From positions 21,193,001 through 21,257,000 of the forward strand of contig OX327706.1 of the NCBI GenBank assembly GCA_946807835.1: DNA of 64,000 nt, in the 5' to 3' direction. This DNA comes from Ailanthus altissimus (lineage: Eukaryota > Streptophyta > Magnoliopsida > Sapindales > Simaroubaceae). The position numbers were made by a program, and so were the translations under genes. The notes beneath the pieces are model-generated. The model made no database searches. It saw only the letters and a list, made by a program, of their open reading frames with translations, and was not told where the DNA came from. Positions 51,231 through 63,745 of the stretch are shown piece after piece (position 1 is the stretch's first letter; the number at the start of each line of letters is the position of its first letter).

Positions 51231-53604
51231 ATGGCCCAAACTTTGACCCGAACTCTCCATTCGGATCCTCCGCAAGACAGAGACGACCTCCTCTGCTCCG
51301 ACAGCAACAACAACAACGACCAACAGCAAGCGGAAGAGTCTTCTTTGCCCCAAACGACGTTGGTGTCAGTTGGATCGCCGAGTGGTTACATGACTGGAGA
51401 GGCGCGTATAGAGAGGGCATGGGCTCATTGGGCTAAGTTGGGCCGGCCTAAGTTGATTGTCGCCCCGATGGTTGATAATTCGGAGCTTCCCTTTCGAATG
51501 CTCTGTAGAAAGTACGGTGCCGAGGCTGCATACACGCCCATGCTGCACTCAAGGATTTTTACTGAGGCCGAGAAGTACAGAAATCAAGAATTTACCACTT
51601 GTAAGGTAGGTTTGTTCTAATTTTACAATTGAGCTGATTTTTGTGTACTTGCTTTTGTTTGATGGTTGGTTTCACTTTTAGTTGATTTATTGTAATTTGG
51701 AAATATTAAGGTGATAGAAATTTGGATGGTTAATAGTAGTTTATTAATGTAGTTTTTAATAAATTCAACAACTTGCTCCATTGAGGTACTAGTTTTATTA
51801 TTATTATTTTGAAGATTTATTTAAGTTTTCAATTTCTAGGAATTGGCTTTACCTAATGGCGGTAAATTTTTAGTCTTTTTGATGAGAAGTTAGAAGAAAA
51901 TGAGAAATGCATCTATTTGCGAGAAGTGGGTGCTAGCAATGTTAATTGCTAGACTAGAACATAGGTTATCTAGGAATTTTCTGTTGTGCTATGCACAAAT
52001 AGTGATAATAGATCAATCATAGTGATCTTATAATATTGGATTTGTTATCTAGCAATTTGAAGAAGAATTTTGTTATAACATATGATCATGGTGATGTTTG
52101 GTTCTTTGTATTTCATTCATGTCAGGAAATTATGCAATTTCTGTTATGTATTTCTCCCCAAATTAAGGATGTATAATTTTTCACGCTGGTTCAGTCACAA
52201 AATGTGAATTTGATGTAGATGAAATTAGTACTTGGTTTTCAGGTTTCTTAATGCTGCAAATTATTGCAGGATGATCGCCCATTATTTGTTCAATTTTGTG
52301 CCAATGATCCAGACATATTATTGAATGCTGCAAGGAGAGTGGAGCCTTACTGTGATTATGTTGACATTAATTTAGGGTAATATCTTTTTCTTCATGATTT
52401 ATGCTTAACATCATCTTGATTTGGTTGCATAAACTTACTCTGAAATGTGATTAAGGTTTATGGGGGTATGTTATGGAAAATTGTTATAAAGTTTGATAGT
52501 TTGGGATCAAATATACATATTTGGAAACATATGAACTTTAAGATTATACGATGAACTTCTTAATGATAATGGAAGATGAGAACCCACATCAAAAGGCATT
52601 TGTGATATCTTGTTGAGTTGACAATTTATTTGTACTTGTAGAAAGTCAAAGTCTGAAAGAAAAGCACAAAAGAATCTCTTGTATCGGTATTAGGCTATTA
52701 GCTGGCACATAGAAACTTTTAAGATTATATCATGAGCTTCTGAATGGTAATGGACTATGAGAACCCCCATGGCCTGTAAGAAGTGAAAGCTTCTGGACTA
52801 AAATGCCTAAAGGTTCTCTAGTCACAAACTTTGACTTGGCTATAAGATCTCCTTCCTTCTTGCAGGTGTCCTCAGCGTATTGCTAGGCGTGGGAACTATG
52901 GAGCTTTCTTAATGGATAACCTTCCTCTTGTAAAATCACTTGTTGAAAAATTAGTTCTGAACCTTCATGTCCCTGTGTCATGCAAAATTCGAGTCTTTCC
53001 CAACTTACAAGATACAATTAATTATGCTAAGATGCTAGAGGATGCTGGGTGCTCTCTTTTAGCTGTCCATGGGCGAACAAGAGATGAGAAAGATGGGAAG
53101 AAATATCGAGCTGACTGGAATGCCATCAGGGCTGTCAAAAATGCTCTCAGAATTCCTGTCCTTGCCAATGGGAATATAAGGCACATGGATGATGTTGAGA
53201 ATTGTTTGGAAGAGACTGGTTGTGATGGGGTTCTTTCAGCTGAATCTCTACTTGAGAATCCTGCTCTATTTGCTGGGTATCGAACTGCTGAATGCATAGT
53301 GGGGAGTGAAGAAAGCCATAAAGATGGAAATCTTGACCAAGCAGATCTATTTGTAGAGTACCTGAGGCATTGTGAAAAATACCCTGTGCCTTGGAGAATA
53401 ATCCGTGCTCATGTACACAAATTGTTAGGAGAGGGGTTCAGGATTCAACCGAGTATTAGAGAGGATCTCAACGCACAATCAAGACTGACATTTGAGTTTC
53501 TTTATAATATAGTTGATCGACTCAGAGAACTGGATGTGAGAATTCCACTTTATAAGAAGGATGCTAATGACGCAAGGATTTCAGCAGATGGTTTGGCTTC
53601 TTGA
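51231..53604 (+). CDS. tRNA-dihydrouridine(16/17) synthase, DUS1-like, 3 exons
   Basis: Exons are 51231-51605, 52270-52376 and 52866-53604, giving 406 residues. The enzyme uses FMN and NADPH to reduce uridines 16/17 in the tRNA D-loop. A TIM-barrel DUS domain begins near residue 74 with LIVAPMVDNSELPFR (FMN/substrate loop) and YTPMLHS. Exon 2 carries LFVQFCANDP. The active-site cysteine is Cys162 in NLGCPQRIARRG, and the Gly codon before it is split by intron 2. FMN contacts are VHGRTR and VLANGNI. The C-terminal helical domain follows (ENPALFAGYR to the end), short as in DUS1 types. The first 60 residues are polar and Asn/Gln-rich, not part of the fold. The gene appears intact. Confidence 0.93.
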
Positions 53605-56386
53605 TTTGCACGTTTCAATTTAAATGGGTTGCGAATGCTGACAGTTTTTTATGTGGCAAAGCTCAAGCCCGCAATAGTTTTGTTGCTAACTGTGCAATTT
53701 CGTTAATTACCTCCTAGTCATATTTTTCTTAAAAAGAAATTTTTTTTATTACAATTGTCTTGTCAAGGTGACGTAGTTATAACCAACTGATGTGTCAATG
53801 AAAAGTGTTTTAAGGTCTATACTCTTACTATTTTATTCTATTCAAAAGTTCATGGCCTTTGAGCAGTTACAGTGAATAACTGGCTGTTTAATGTTTAGAT
53901 GTTTTTTAAAAAATGAAATGATTTGGAAAGGCATTAGCCAAGATGTTTTCAGAAACACGTTTTTGGACTCCTTTTTTTTTTTTTTTTTGTCTTCAAAACT
54001 ATAACTAGAAAGTTGAAAACAATATAATTTGTTTTCAAAAGCACTGCAATTTCTTCCCCCCTCAAATAAATATTTAATTATTTTTAGAAATCAAACCAAA
54101 TTTCCGAAACTTGCATTTTTTCTCATCTCATGGTTGAAATGTTGCAGTCAGTCGAGACAATTGCTCCTGCAATAATAATAATAATAATAATAATAATATC
54201 TGTTTCAACTACACCTTGTGTGGAATGGAGATTATCTAACACTTCAGTACAAATTTGCCAAGCACCCTGAACATGGGATGTGCTATTGTAGCCTTATAAT
54301 TAAATTGAATAAACATTTTTCTAGTAAAGTCACCTAGCAGGAGACCAATTGTATAATTACCATATCACCAGGTATAATTTTTTTTTTTAAAAAAAAAAAC
54401 AACAACAACCAACAAATAAGTGATTAGTGCCAAACTAAATTTTATCAATTTTTTAATGCATATAAAATATTATGTAGAGTAAGGTCAACTATTAAACAAA
54501 CACCTTATGTATAAATGTCTATATGTGTCTCTCAAGTCTACAGCTCACTAAAAAAAAGATCGCTTAGAGAAATAAAACTAGTCATAATATAATGGCTTAA
54601 ATGTGGTGTGAAGTTTGATTATACCAAATTTGCCTCAGTAAATTTATGAGTAAAATAGATCAACTTGTTTCAATTATAGCAAATTATTATCTTATAATTA
54701 GAGGATTAAATGCTGAGTTGCCATTGAGACTCATCATTTTTATCATACTCAATTTAGTGATATCATATATGAAATTGGACTATAAATAATCTAATCCCAT
54801 GTATTTCGTATCAAACAAGTCTTCAGAATCTTTTTGAGTTCCTTATTTCGCCAATTAGAGTTTAATCGATTACCTTAATAATGGAAAAAAAAAAATTAGT
54901 TGAGGGAGACTTGTACTTTGGTCTTTCTCCACCAAATAGGAGAGGGGTGGTAAGAACAATACTAAATTGGAGAAAGGCGGTAAGAACAATCAACTTTGAT
55001 GATGCTCCTCTATCATATGAATTAAGCATCCCATAATACAAGAAGAAGTAAATGTGTTAAAAAAAAAAAAAAGCAAAAGAAGAAGAAGAAGAAAGCACTG
55101 TGGACACGTTTGGTAAGATTTGCACTGTATAAAAAAAATGGTAATATATATATAATTTTTTTTGTGACATGGGTTTGTTGATTGTGCATATTTTGTGGAT
55201 ATATCATTATATTATAAGGTTATTGTGATATGAGGCATTGTGGTTAGTCTTAATGTGCTTTTTTTTTTATTTTATTTAACCTCATTCTAATTGTAAGGAA
55301 GGAGATTATTTTGAAGACATTTTATTTTGGTCTCATTATGATAAGATGCGAGAGCATATGAAAATGGACATGTTGATCACTTTATCATGTTATTTTTATA
55401 TTATATTTGTATACTACTATTTAGGCATGTGTTTATAGGTATTTTGTTACATATAGAACATTTTATCGGTGCCTATGTAACTTGATATTTATAAACATTT
55501 TTTTTATAAAATTATTGTATTTTGAGTGTTATACTCATATTTGATAACTTTTGATGAACTAATTTAGATATGTACTTTATTTTATTTGAATGATTTATGC
55601 CGTCTATTTTGGAGATTGTTAGATTATTTTCTTTCTTTTGATAGACTAGTGTCATTATTCATATTATTGTTTAACAAAACTAAATTATTACATAACTGAT
55701 GTCAAATTATTTAAAATATTTTTGTTAGACTTATTTGATTAATAATCACCTAATTATTAATAAATTATTTTAGTACACTCATATCTAGTAATATATTATT
55801 AGACAAATGTGATTATCTTTTTATAGACAATTAATTATCATAATAAGATGAATATTATTATCTTTTATTAAGAGAAGGTCTCTATTCTCATTATATATAT
55901 ATTGTAAAGCTAGTTCATTAAAATCACACTTTTAACTAATAGGATAGAGGGTAGTCACTCTTCCTTTTTTTTTTCTTCCTCCTTTTAGAACACATTTACA
56001 AAAAGATTAAAAAGAAAGGCTGCATAATATTTAATTGATTCAAAGCTATTTCTGACAGTTTCAAGTTTAGGTATGCTTTTTAAATTTAGAAACTTGCATG
56101 TTGTAGATAAAAATGTCAGATATTAAATTTATTATTGTTGAAATGGTAAAAATTTTTCCATCACTAAAAATTTATTGCACTTTAGAGGTTGCTTTCAATT
56201 TAAGTTTCTCCCTACTATCATTGATCGCCCGTCTAATTTTCATTATCATATTCATAGAACCATTCACCATGGCATCTAACTTGATTACCACAGCTTGAAA
56301 ATCCAAGGTTGCGGTCACCTGCAAAGCAAAATGAGCTGCTTTTGTTTGTGCCATCTCAACATCCTCTCGAAAGTCATTGTTGGTAG
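53605..56386. other. Intergenic, no gene seen
   Basis: It begins with the DUS1 3' flank. A short AAT/TAA triplet microsatellite lies at 54171-54198. The rest is AT-rich, with A- and T-runs and no coding support. Confidence 0.4.
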
Positions 56387-57040
56387 TGTTAAAAATATAA
56401 GGAATTGAGACAATTAATTTTTACTATATTTATAATTATTATTTATATTTTAAATTAATATATTATATTATATATATTTTTTTAGATTAACTTTCACTTA
56501 TATAAAGGTTCATTATGTAATAGTTTTAATATAATGTAATAGAACAATAATATAGTTTTTATAATATTTTTGCTGTATTTATCTTGTATTTATTTTTTTA
56601 ATATAGTATCAGAGCTTTTATATTTTTTTAAGAGCTAATTTTTGTTTTTTTTATATTTTCTAATATAGTATCTCTCAATGTACTTGCATTTGCAACAGTT
56701 AAATTTTTTGTTTCTCTATCAAAATATTTGTATTTGTAATAGTTAATCTTCCCAACACATTTGTTATTCTAACAATATTGTCATCTTCTGACAATATTGT
56801 CACTCTTCAATAATATTTTTTCTCTTTCACTACGGTTCTTTCATTAATAATTGTTGCCTCTTTCTAATAATAGTTGTCTTTCTCTGTCAGTGGTTGCCTT
56901 CTCTAATAGTAATTGTTTTTTAATGTTCACAATTAATTTTCTTTTTAAAGTCAAATTTCTCGTATCTTAAATTTGAAGGAAAATGTTAAAAATATAAAAA
57001 ATTAAAATAATTAATTCCTACCATATTTACAATTACTATC
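56387..57040 (+). mobile_element. Short LTR element with primer site, second LTR truncated
   Basis: The first LTR (about 56387-56602) starts TGTTAAAAATATAAGGAATT and is followed by the tRNA-Met-type site tagtatcagagc (56604-56615). After about 370 bases without coding frames, a purine run (gaaggaaaa) leads to a second copy of the LTR start at 56989 (tgttaaaaatataaaaaatt...), which fades after about 55 bases. The layout is that of a small non-autonomous LTR element. The LTR-primer junction resembles that of E1. Confidence 0.65.
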
Positions 57041-58721
57041 TTAATATAGGATTTGGGAGAACTCGTTTCACATGGAGAGATGGTCTAGCTTAATGGTAGA
57101 TGAACGATTGATAAGAAAAATACTTCTTAACATGTGGAACGATATGTGTTTATAATATAAGGGTTTGTATTTTGGTTAAGCACTTTTTGTTTAATTATTA
57201 TGTTGTCCCGTGAATAACATGAATTTTCTTATTAGGAGTGTTCGTTATATTACATTTGGCGAGTATTTCACTAATATTCTATCTGGTCCATCATTAAGAT
57301 CATTATTAATTTTTTAATTTAATTCAATTTAGTGAAATGTAAAATTTACTAAAAAATTTAATCTAATCTAATCCGGTCAAAAATTATAACAAAAATACAT
57401 ATTTCTTTCAAAATTGACAAATGAGTCTAGTTGCTCGAACTTAAAATGGGTTAATCTAATTATTTTATAATCTACATCACCCATTTATATTTAGAGCTGT
57501 GTGGAGAGTAAGCTAGGAGTTAAATTAAAACTTGAATTGATGCTCAAGCATCAAAAAGTAACTTAATTTTAACAAAATTAATTAGGTGCATTTTACAAAT
57601 TCAGTAGCTTATTTTTATTTTTAACTTTGGGGTAATAGAAGTAATGAGAAAATAACAAATTTTTAATTATTTTATTCATAAATAATATGATATTTTTTTA
57701 AAAAAATATATTCGATCTTAGTAGATTTGTTGAAGTAAATTCACGTACCAATCCATCAAAAGTGAATTTCAAGTTTTTCAATCTATTAATTTATTAAATC
57801 TGACAAAAAGCAAGCCGGTTTACATCCGATAGATTAAGCGGATTAAATTCTAAACACCCTTGTATTTATCTTATTAAAAAAAAAGGGTCATGATCTTATT
57901 TTATTCCTAATAGATACTCAATTAAATATAGATAAGCAATGCTAAATAGGTATTTATTTTAAAAGGACTTTTAAGAATTAAGAAATACCTTTATGAGCTT
58001 TTGTTGCTCCATAGTCTAATAATATGATTAACCTTATTATTGGACTAAATTTCTTACCAAAAAGGACTTAGTTTAAGTGTATTTATATTTTAAAAATATT
58101 ACGTAATGCATTTTTAAACTTACTAAATTATGATTCACGGATTAAGCTTAAAAAATAATTATGATCCATAAATTAAAATTTTAAGAAATAACTTGAATTT
58201 ATAAATGTTTGATTGTGCCCGAAAAATGTGTTTTAATGGATTTATTTTGGTAAAATTTAAAATTTAAATTTGTATTATAATTTATTTAAGAATATGAGCA
58301 TAATAAGAAGTTATATTAAAATAGAGTTCTTTTCCTTATAAGAATAGGTTTGATATAAGATTTATAACTTATAAATAGGTTAGATTTTCATTGTAATGAT
58401 TACTAGCAATTTAATATACATAATTTATACAAATTTTTTAACTTTTTATCTTTTTTCCGTTTATAATTTTATTATTCAACCCAGGATCCCATGTCATTAC
58501 TTATTGAGAATCTGACAATTTTGTTGATAGAGTTTCGTTTATCATTCTCTAATAAAAACTCAAGTTTCGCAACACGCTTACTGCATCATAGCCCTGTCTA
58601 GTAGTAGACCTTACCTGTTGAAATTCAAACTCTGTTTAGCTAGACACAAAGCATACACAAACCCGAACATATTTTTTCACTAACAATATATTAGTTGGTT
58701 ATATCCGATTATGCTCGTGAG
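57041..58721. other. Intergenic, no gene seen
   Basis: AT-rich DNA without supported features. Confidence 0.4.
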
Positions 58722-59145
58722 TAGGGGTGGGTAAAAAATAGAAAAACTAAACCTAATCGATCAATTCGATTCGATTTTTTTCTTGATCGGTTCAATTTTT
58801 TAATTCAAAAAATTAAAAAATTTGATTTGGTTCTCAATTCGAAAGTTCGAATCGAGAACCGAATTGAAAAATAAAATTTTGAAAAAATAATAATAACAAA
58901 ATTAAAAAATTAAACCGAACCAAATTAAACTAAACAAAAAATAAACTGAAATTAAATCCATTTGAACCAAGCTGAACCAAAAAATTAAAAATCGAATTGA
59001 AAAATTAAAAATCAAACCAAAACGAACTGATTCAGTTCGATTCGTTATGAGCTTAATTCGATTTTATTTTTTAAAAATCAGCCAGCTTGGTTCGATTTTC
59101 GATTCACACAGAAAATCGAACTGAACTAAATTTGCCCATCCCCTA
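58722..59145. mobile_element. hAT-type MITE, 424 bp, with 8-bp target duplication
   Basis: Inverted ends are taggggtgggtaaa and tttgcccatccccta. The 8-base duplication ctcgtgag flanks it exactly (58714-58721 and 59146-59153). The interior consists of many short variants of aattcgattcg and cgaatcgag in both orientations, so it could fold into a long hairpin. The ends and interior resemble the MITE at 20088-20349, so both probably belong to one family. Confidence 0.93.
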
Positions 59146-59491
59146 CTCGTGAGTTTAAACTTAGGCTTACAATGATTTTTGTGCATCAACAATATTTTAT
59201 CATACTAAAACAGTAAAGACAAGTAAAAGTGTACTTTCATTTTATTTTTTGGTATAACATTGTATAAACTTTATTAATAAAATACTTGGATTATTATTTG
59301 TTGACAATTATTAATATAATTTCTATGAAAAATAAAATTATTTATTATGTTGGACATAGGTGAAAATTCCCAATTTTGCAACCAGAAAGAAGATCAATTA
59401 TTTGAGAATCAATAGCATCATCAGGAGTTCATAGACAATTTCAAATATTGGTTCAATAGTTAACACACGAATCAAAAGTAAAAGTAAGCAG

Positions 59492-62246
59492 CTACATCAC
59501 AAAGTTCGTTGTGACTTTGCGTGCTAAATGCTCTCCATAAACAGCTCTTTCAAACTTCATAGTTTCACCAGTTCTCTGTTTACAGACTTCCAGAGGCTCC
59601 ACTACTGCATCGAAGTTGGTCTATTTTGCAACAAAAATATGTCAAAGAGACCAATCTAGATAGAATGGAGTAAGAGAGGATCAACTGTAGACATAAGCTT
59701 ACCTCATAAAAGTAAGCTATGGAGGCCCGGTATTTTGGAGAATTGTTGGTAACTGCATGCAGTGTTGATTCGTACAAACCATTGGAATATAACTGCAGTT
59801 CATCCAGGTTTATGAGAGCAATCAACTACATGTCATTACAAACAAAGATATTGGGATAGACCTTTAGAAAAAGACCATCTACCTTCAGCATGTCACCGAT
59901 GTTGCAGACAAATGTTCCCGGTATGGGAGGAGCATATATCCACTCCCCAGAAAGGTTTCTCACCTTCAACAAAGTTATGCAAGTTCAGTTACATCTTTGT
60001 GGAATTTAATATCATGGAACTGCAGCAACATGATTCACATACGAGCTAAAAATAGTTAGAGCTTTGTTGAGAAGTCTACTCATAATTACTCAACCTTAGA
60101 ATTGTGGCTTGCGATAAAAGTTGATCTCCAAAACCCTTACCCCGAATCAAGCAAAAAATAAAAATAAAATTAAAAGGTAAAAGGTGGAACTCTACCTTAA
60201 GCGCAGTTATATCATCATCTTGATTAACCAAGGTCAGCAACCCTGTTAGGTAACACCACAAGAAAAATTAGATTACTGTATTGATTCTCTAGGCCATTTA
60301 TCATCTGAAGTTAAGAATTTTTACCATAATCAGTGTGCGCTCCACTGAAATTGTATGGGCACAATATGCAAAGAGAAAAACAGTAAAAAGATAAGGATAC
60401 ATTTACATAGGCTCCAGTTATTAACAGCAAGGCAAAAATTATTGGCAGCTTTATTGCAATACCATCCAATATCATTCTCTCGGATTTCTTGGTTGTTGGC
60501 ACTGGATACTCCTGGATAACTAATAATACGAAGTACCCAAAATGCATCTCCTGCTCTTTCACCTTCAAATTCATATGGTGATCCACCCAGCGCAAGAGCA
60601 ATTCCCCGCATTATTTTTCTTGAAAGGTCTGACAGCACCAAGAAACCAAAAGGGCCGGTAAGATTTTCTGCTAGATGAACATAGGAAAGACCTAAAAGAC
60701 AGAGAGAGGATTATCCTGATTTAAAGGCATGCCTGTGCAAAGGCTGACATACTCCTCCATCAATGTTTTGAAGTTAGGAGGATTAAGTGGCCTGCCAAAA
60801 GTACCATAAGGAGAAGGAAATAGACAAAACATTAAAACTTTAAAAAACCCATAGCCATAGAGCCAACAACTACAAATTTAAGAAAATAATATGCAACTAC
60901 AGTGGATCTCAGAACTTCAGGTTCAGCAACCAGTTTCTGAAATATGAAAGGTTGTGTCATAGTGCCAAATGAATTAACAAAAGGTTGTGTCATGTGACAC
61001 GAATTATACCAAAGCAGAATTCTCAGAATATAATTCAGATTCTATTTCCAAGATGAAGAAACAAATAATTATAACCTGTTTGGAACCATCCAATGGCCAT
61101 ATATATTACAGTTTTTATTCTCTGTGAGAAACTTCAAAAGACTAAGCTTTTAGCTTCCAGATTTATCAAATTTGATCCGTCAGATAAATTTGGAATACAG
61201 ATCTAGATCTAGTCAGGAAAACACTAATTTCTGCATACCACTGGTTACATCCTTCCAAAGTTTTTCCAAGAGCTCCATACATCCCCTCTTTTATTTCTTT
61301 ATAGCACTGTTGCCTCACCAAAAAAAAGTAAACAACGTTAGCATTAAGAATAAGTACAAGAAGCAGCAGCAACAGTAGTAATGATAATAATGGTGCAATA
61401 TAACTTCTCGTAACAAGGGCAACTAAGTTGATCACTCTGAGCTATTTAGGCACAAAAAATATATCATAGTTATGCACAAACATGTGGAAAGTAACATAGA
61501 ATCAAGCTTCTGTAACAATGTGATAAATTCAATTCAGGAGTATCATTCTTCTATATACATATAAATTCATAGTACATGACCATATACTTTTGACAAAATG
61601 GCTGGTGATAACATGAAAGAAATTAAATGTATAGCTTCTTGTAAAGAACCTTTGAAAACTGTTTTTGCAGATTTTCTTCACAAGTTAGCTTCATTAATTA
61701 AAAAATTGCCATCAGGAAATTCATTGTAGCCCCATAGTAACAACATTAGGTCTTAAATGATAGCCATGTGTTGATGTAAAACATCTCTTACTTCTAGTAC
61801 TTTGGTTTAGTATGCATGCTGTAACATTCTAAATTTACACAAGAAAGCAATGTGGAAGTTCCACCATGACATTATTCAGCACTTCTCACCATGAAATTCT
61901 AAATTAAGGAAGATGTGTTAATCAAATAATCATAGCTAAGCGAACACGCATAACTGTAAAAAAGGTGACCAAAACCTACATCAATAGCTTCGTGCTTATC
62001 ACACACGCCTTTGGTTATATTTTCTCCAATTCTTTGATATCCTCTGCACTCAAAATATACTCTCATTTAGTTAGTTATTATTTAAAAAGCACATATGTCG
62101 TATGCTACTCCATTCCATCAAACAAACCTGTATCCAGCAGCTGGAGTCAGCTTGATCTTGATTTTTTCTTCATAAGGAAGATCAAAGAATTTATGTGTAA
62201 TATCTTTTACTTCTTTGATGAGGGATTCAGGAATACCATGGCCCTT
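59492..62246 (-). CDS. 2-oxoglutarate/Fe(II)-dependent dioxygenase, 3' part of gene (10 exons visible, 5' end outside the window)
   Basis: Visible minus-strand exons are 62128-62246, 61980-62043, 61239-61306, 60733-60791, 60463-60628, 60325-60344, 60196-60242, 59883-59963, 59703-59792 and 59492-59620. All phases agree and give 280 residues to the stop. The family is about 330 long, so roughly 50 N-terminal residues are missing beyond 64000. Seen are [13 protein letters not shown] (DIOX_N), [13 protein letters not shown], and the iron ligands His and Asp in AHTDYG, all encoded by a 20-nt microexon. The third ligand His is in STLHAVTNN and the 2-oxoglutarate Arg in [11 protein letters not shown]. 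It is similar to the At3g50210/DIN11 group, whose substrate is not settled. The intron after exon 60733-60791 appears to start with GC. Confidence 0.9.
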
Positions 62247-62439
62247 CTGCTCAATAGCAAAAAAGACATCATAAGCGTTTATAAAATATACTGACAAGTC
62301 AAACTTTTGCACTGACAGAATTGCATCAGCACAAAGAAAAGAGAAATAAGCGTGTCTTCTCTAACCAGATAACACTATTTCAACAAAACACAACTAATTG
62401 AGATGAAAGGAAATCTTCCCATCCACAGAATATGTGTAA

Positions 62440-63745
62440 AATTGGGTCCAATCCTTTGTTGGTTTAGATAAATCATGTGTGGAGGAAAAAACTGCTTGAA
62501 GCAGAAGCAATGTGGAGAATTGGAAATGGTGCAAAATTTTCTATCAGCATATTTATCCCCCTAGGCCTTTCTCCTCCTACTTTACCAGCTGATATGAGAG
62601 TTGATGATTTGATTAAAAATTGACAGAATTTGGGATGTTAATCTCATTAATGGACATTTTCTCACAGCTGGTTCTGATTCCTAGTCCCCCCAATTCTATT
62701 GGAGATAAGTGGGTGTGGCACTACATTAGGAAGGGTATTTACACTTAAAAAAGTGGTTACCACTTAGCCTTTGCAACTCAGAATAAACCCTCTTGCTCGT
62801 CAAATCACTCAGACCCGCATAAGCACTTGTGGCATCTCCAAATCCCTCCAAAAGTGGATTTTTATTTGGAAAGCTATAAAAACACACCATGCCAAAAGCT
62901 AGTAATTTGGGGTCTATAAAGATTGTTGACAATGTTGGTTGTTCCTTATGTGGTTCAAATTTAGAGGATACTTATCATGCACAAGTGGGATGCAAATTAG
63001 ATAAGTGTGGAAGGCAACACGGCTTGGTTCTGTTGTTCTGTCACAGCCTCCTTGTACATTTAGTAAGTTGATGGCTCATGTGAGCGAACAGCTAGAAAAA
63101 GAGAAAGCTGAATTGCTGGTTATGTTAGTTTGGTCCATTTGGACAGCTAGGAACCAATTCTTATTTAAACCAAAGGTGTATAGTCCTTCCTAGGTAGTTC
63201 AAAGAGCTGAAAGATTGTTACATTCTTTTCTTGATTGCTGTTTCAGCCATCAAAAAACCCAACAGCATTATTTCTTCCTTTCATGTTCGAGTGGAATGCT
63301 TCCAAATTCGTTCTTAAAACTAGACTCCCATGCTGCCATTAGTGTTTCTAGCTTAGTTGTTGTATTTCGAAATCAAAATGGATTAAGTAATGGCAGCTAT
63401 GGTGGATGAGAAATCTTTTTCTAGGTGTGTTGAATTTGAGGAAGGCAGGGCAATTTTTCAGGGGTTGAAAATGGCAAATCAGGCTGGTTTATGGCCTATT
63501 GAGATTGAATCTGGTGCTTTAAATGTTACAAGGCTTACCACAGGAGAAATCTCAAGTAGGGAAGAGGTAGAAGGGCTTATTAAATTAGATTAAAAGTCTA
63601 ATATCTTGCCCATTAGCTTGTAAAGGTTGCCCTGTATTCTACAGAGCCCTTGATTTGGCTTGCGGAGCTTCCGCGGGAACTGTTATAATATTGTTTTTGT
63701 TGTTTCTAACGCAATTTTTTGTTTCAAACAAAAAAAAAAAAAAAG
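62440..63745 (+). mobile_element. 5'-truncated LINE (non-LTR retrotransposon) tail
   Basis: Broken plus-strand frames show the end of a plant L1-type ORF2: AMWRIGNGAKFSI and LPADMRVDDLIK (near 62500-62610), a zinc-knuckle zf-RVT part (VGCSLCGSNLEDTYHAQVGC, near 62940-62990), LVWSIWTARNQFLF (near 63130-63170), and a C-terminal RNase H piece (CVEFEEGRAIFQGLKMANQ, near 63430-63480). An A-run at 63731-63744 marks the 3' end. No target duplication was recognised. It sits in the upstream or first-intron region of the dioxygenase gene, in the opposite orientation. Confidence 0.75.

Noticed and set aside
51125..51436. Alternative frame overlapping the DUS1 first exon
   Set aside because: It has no similarity to any family, while the other frame carries the conserved DUS start.
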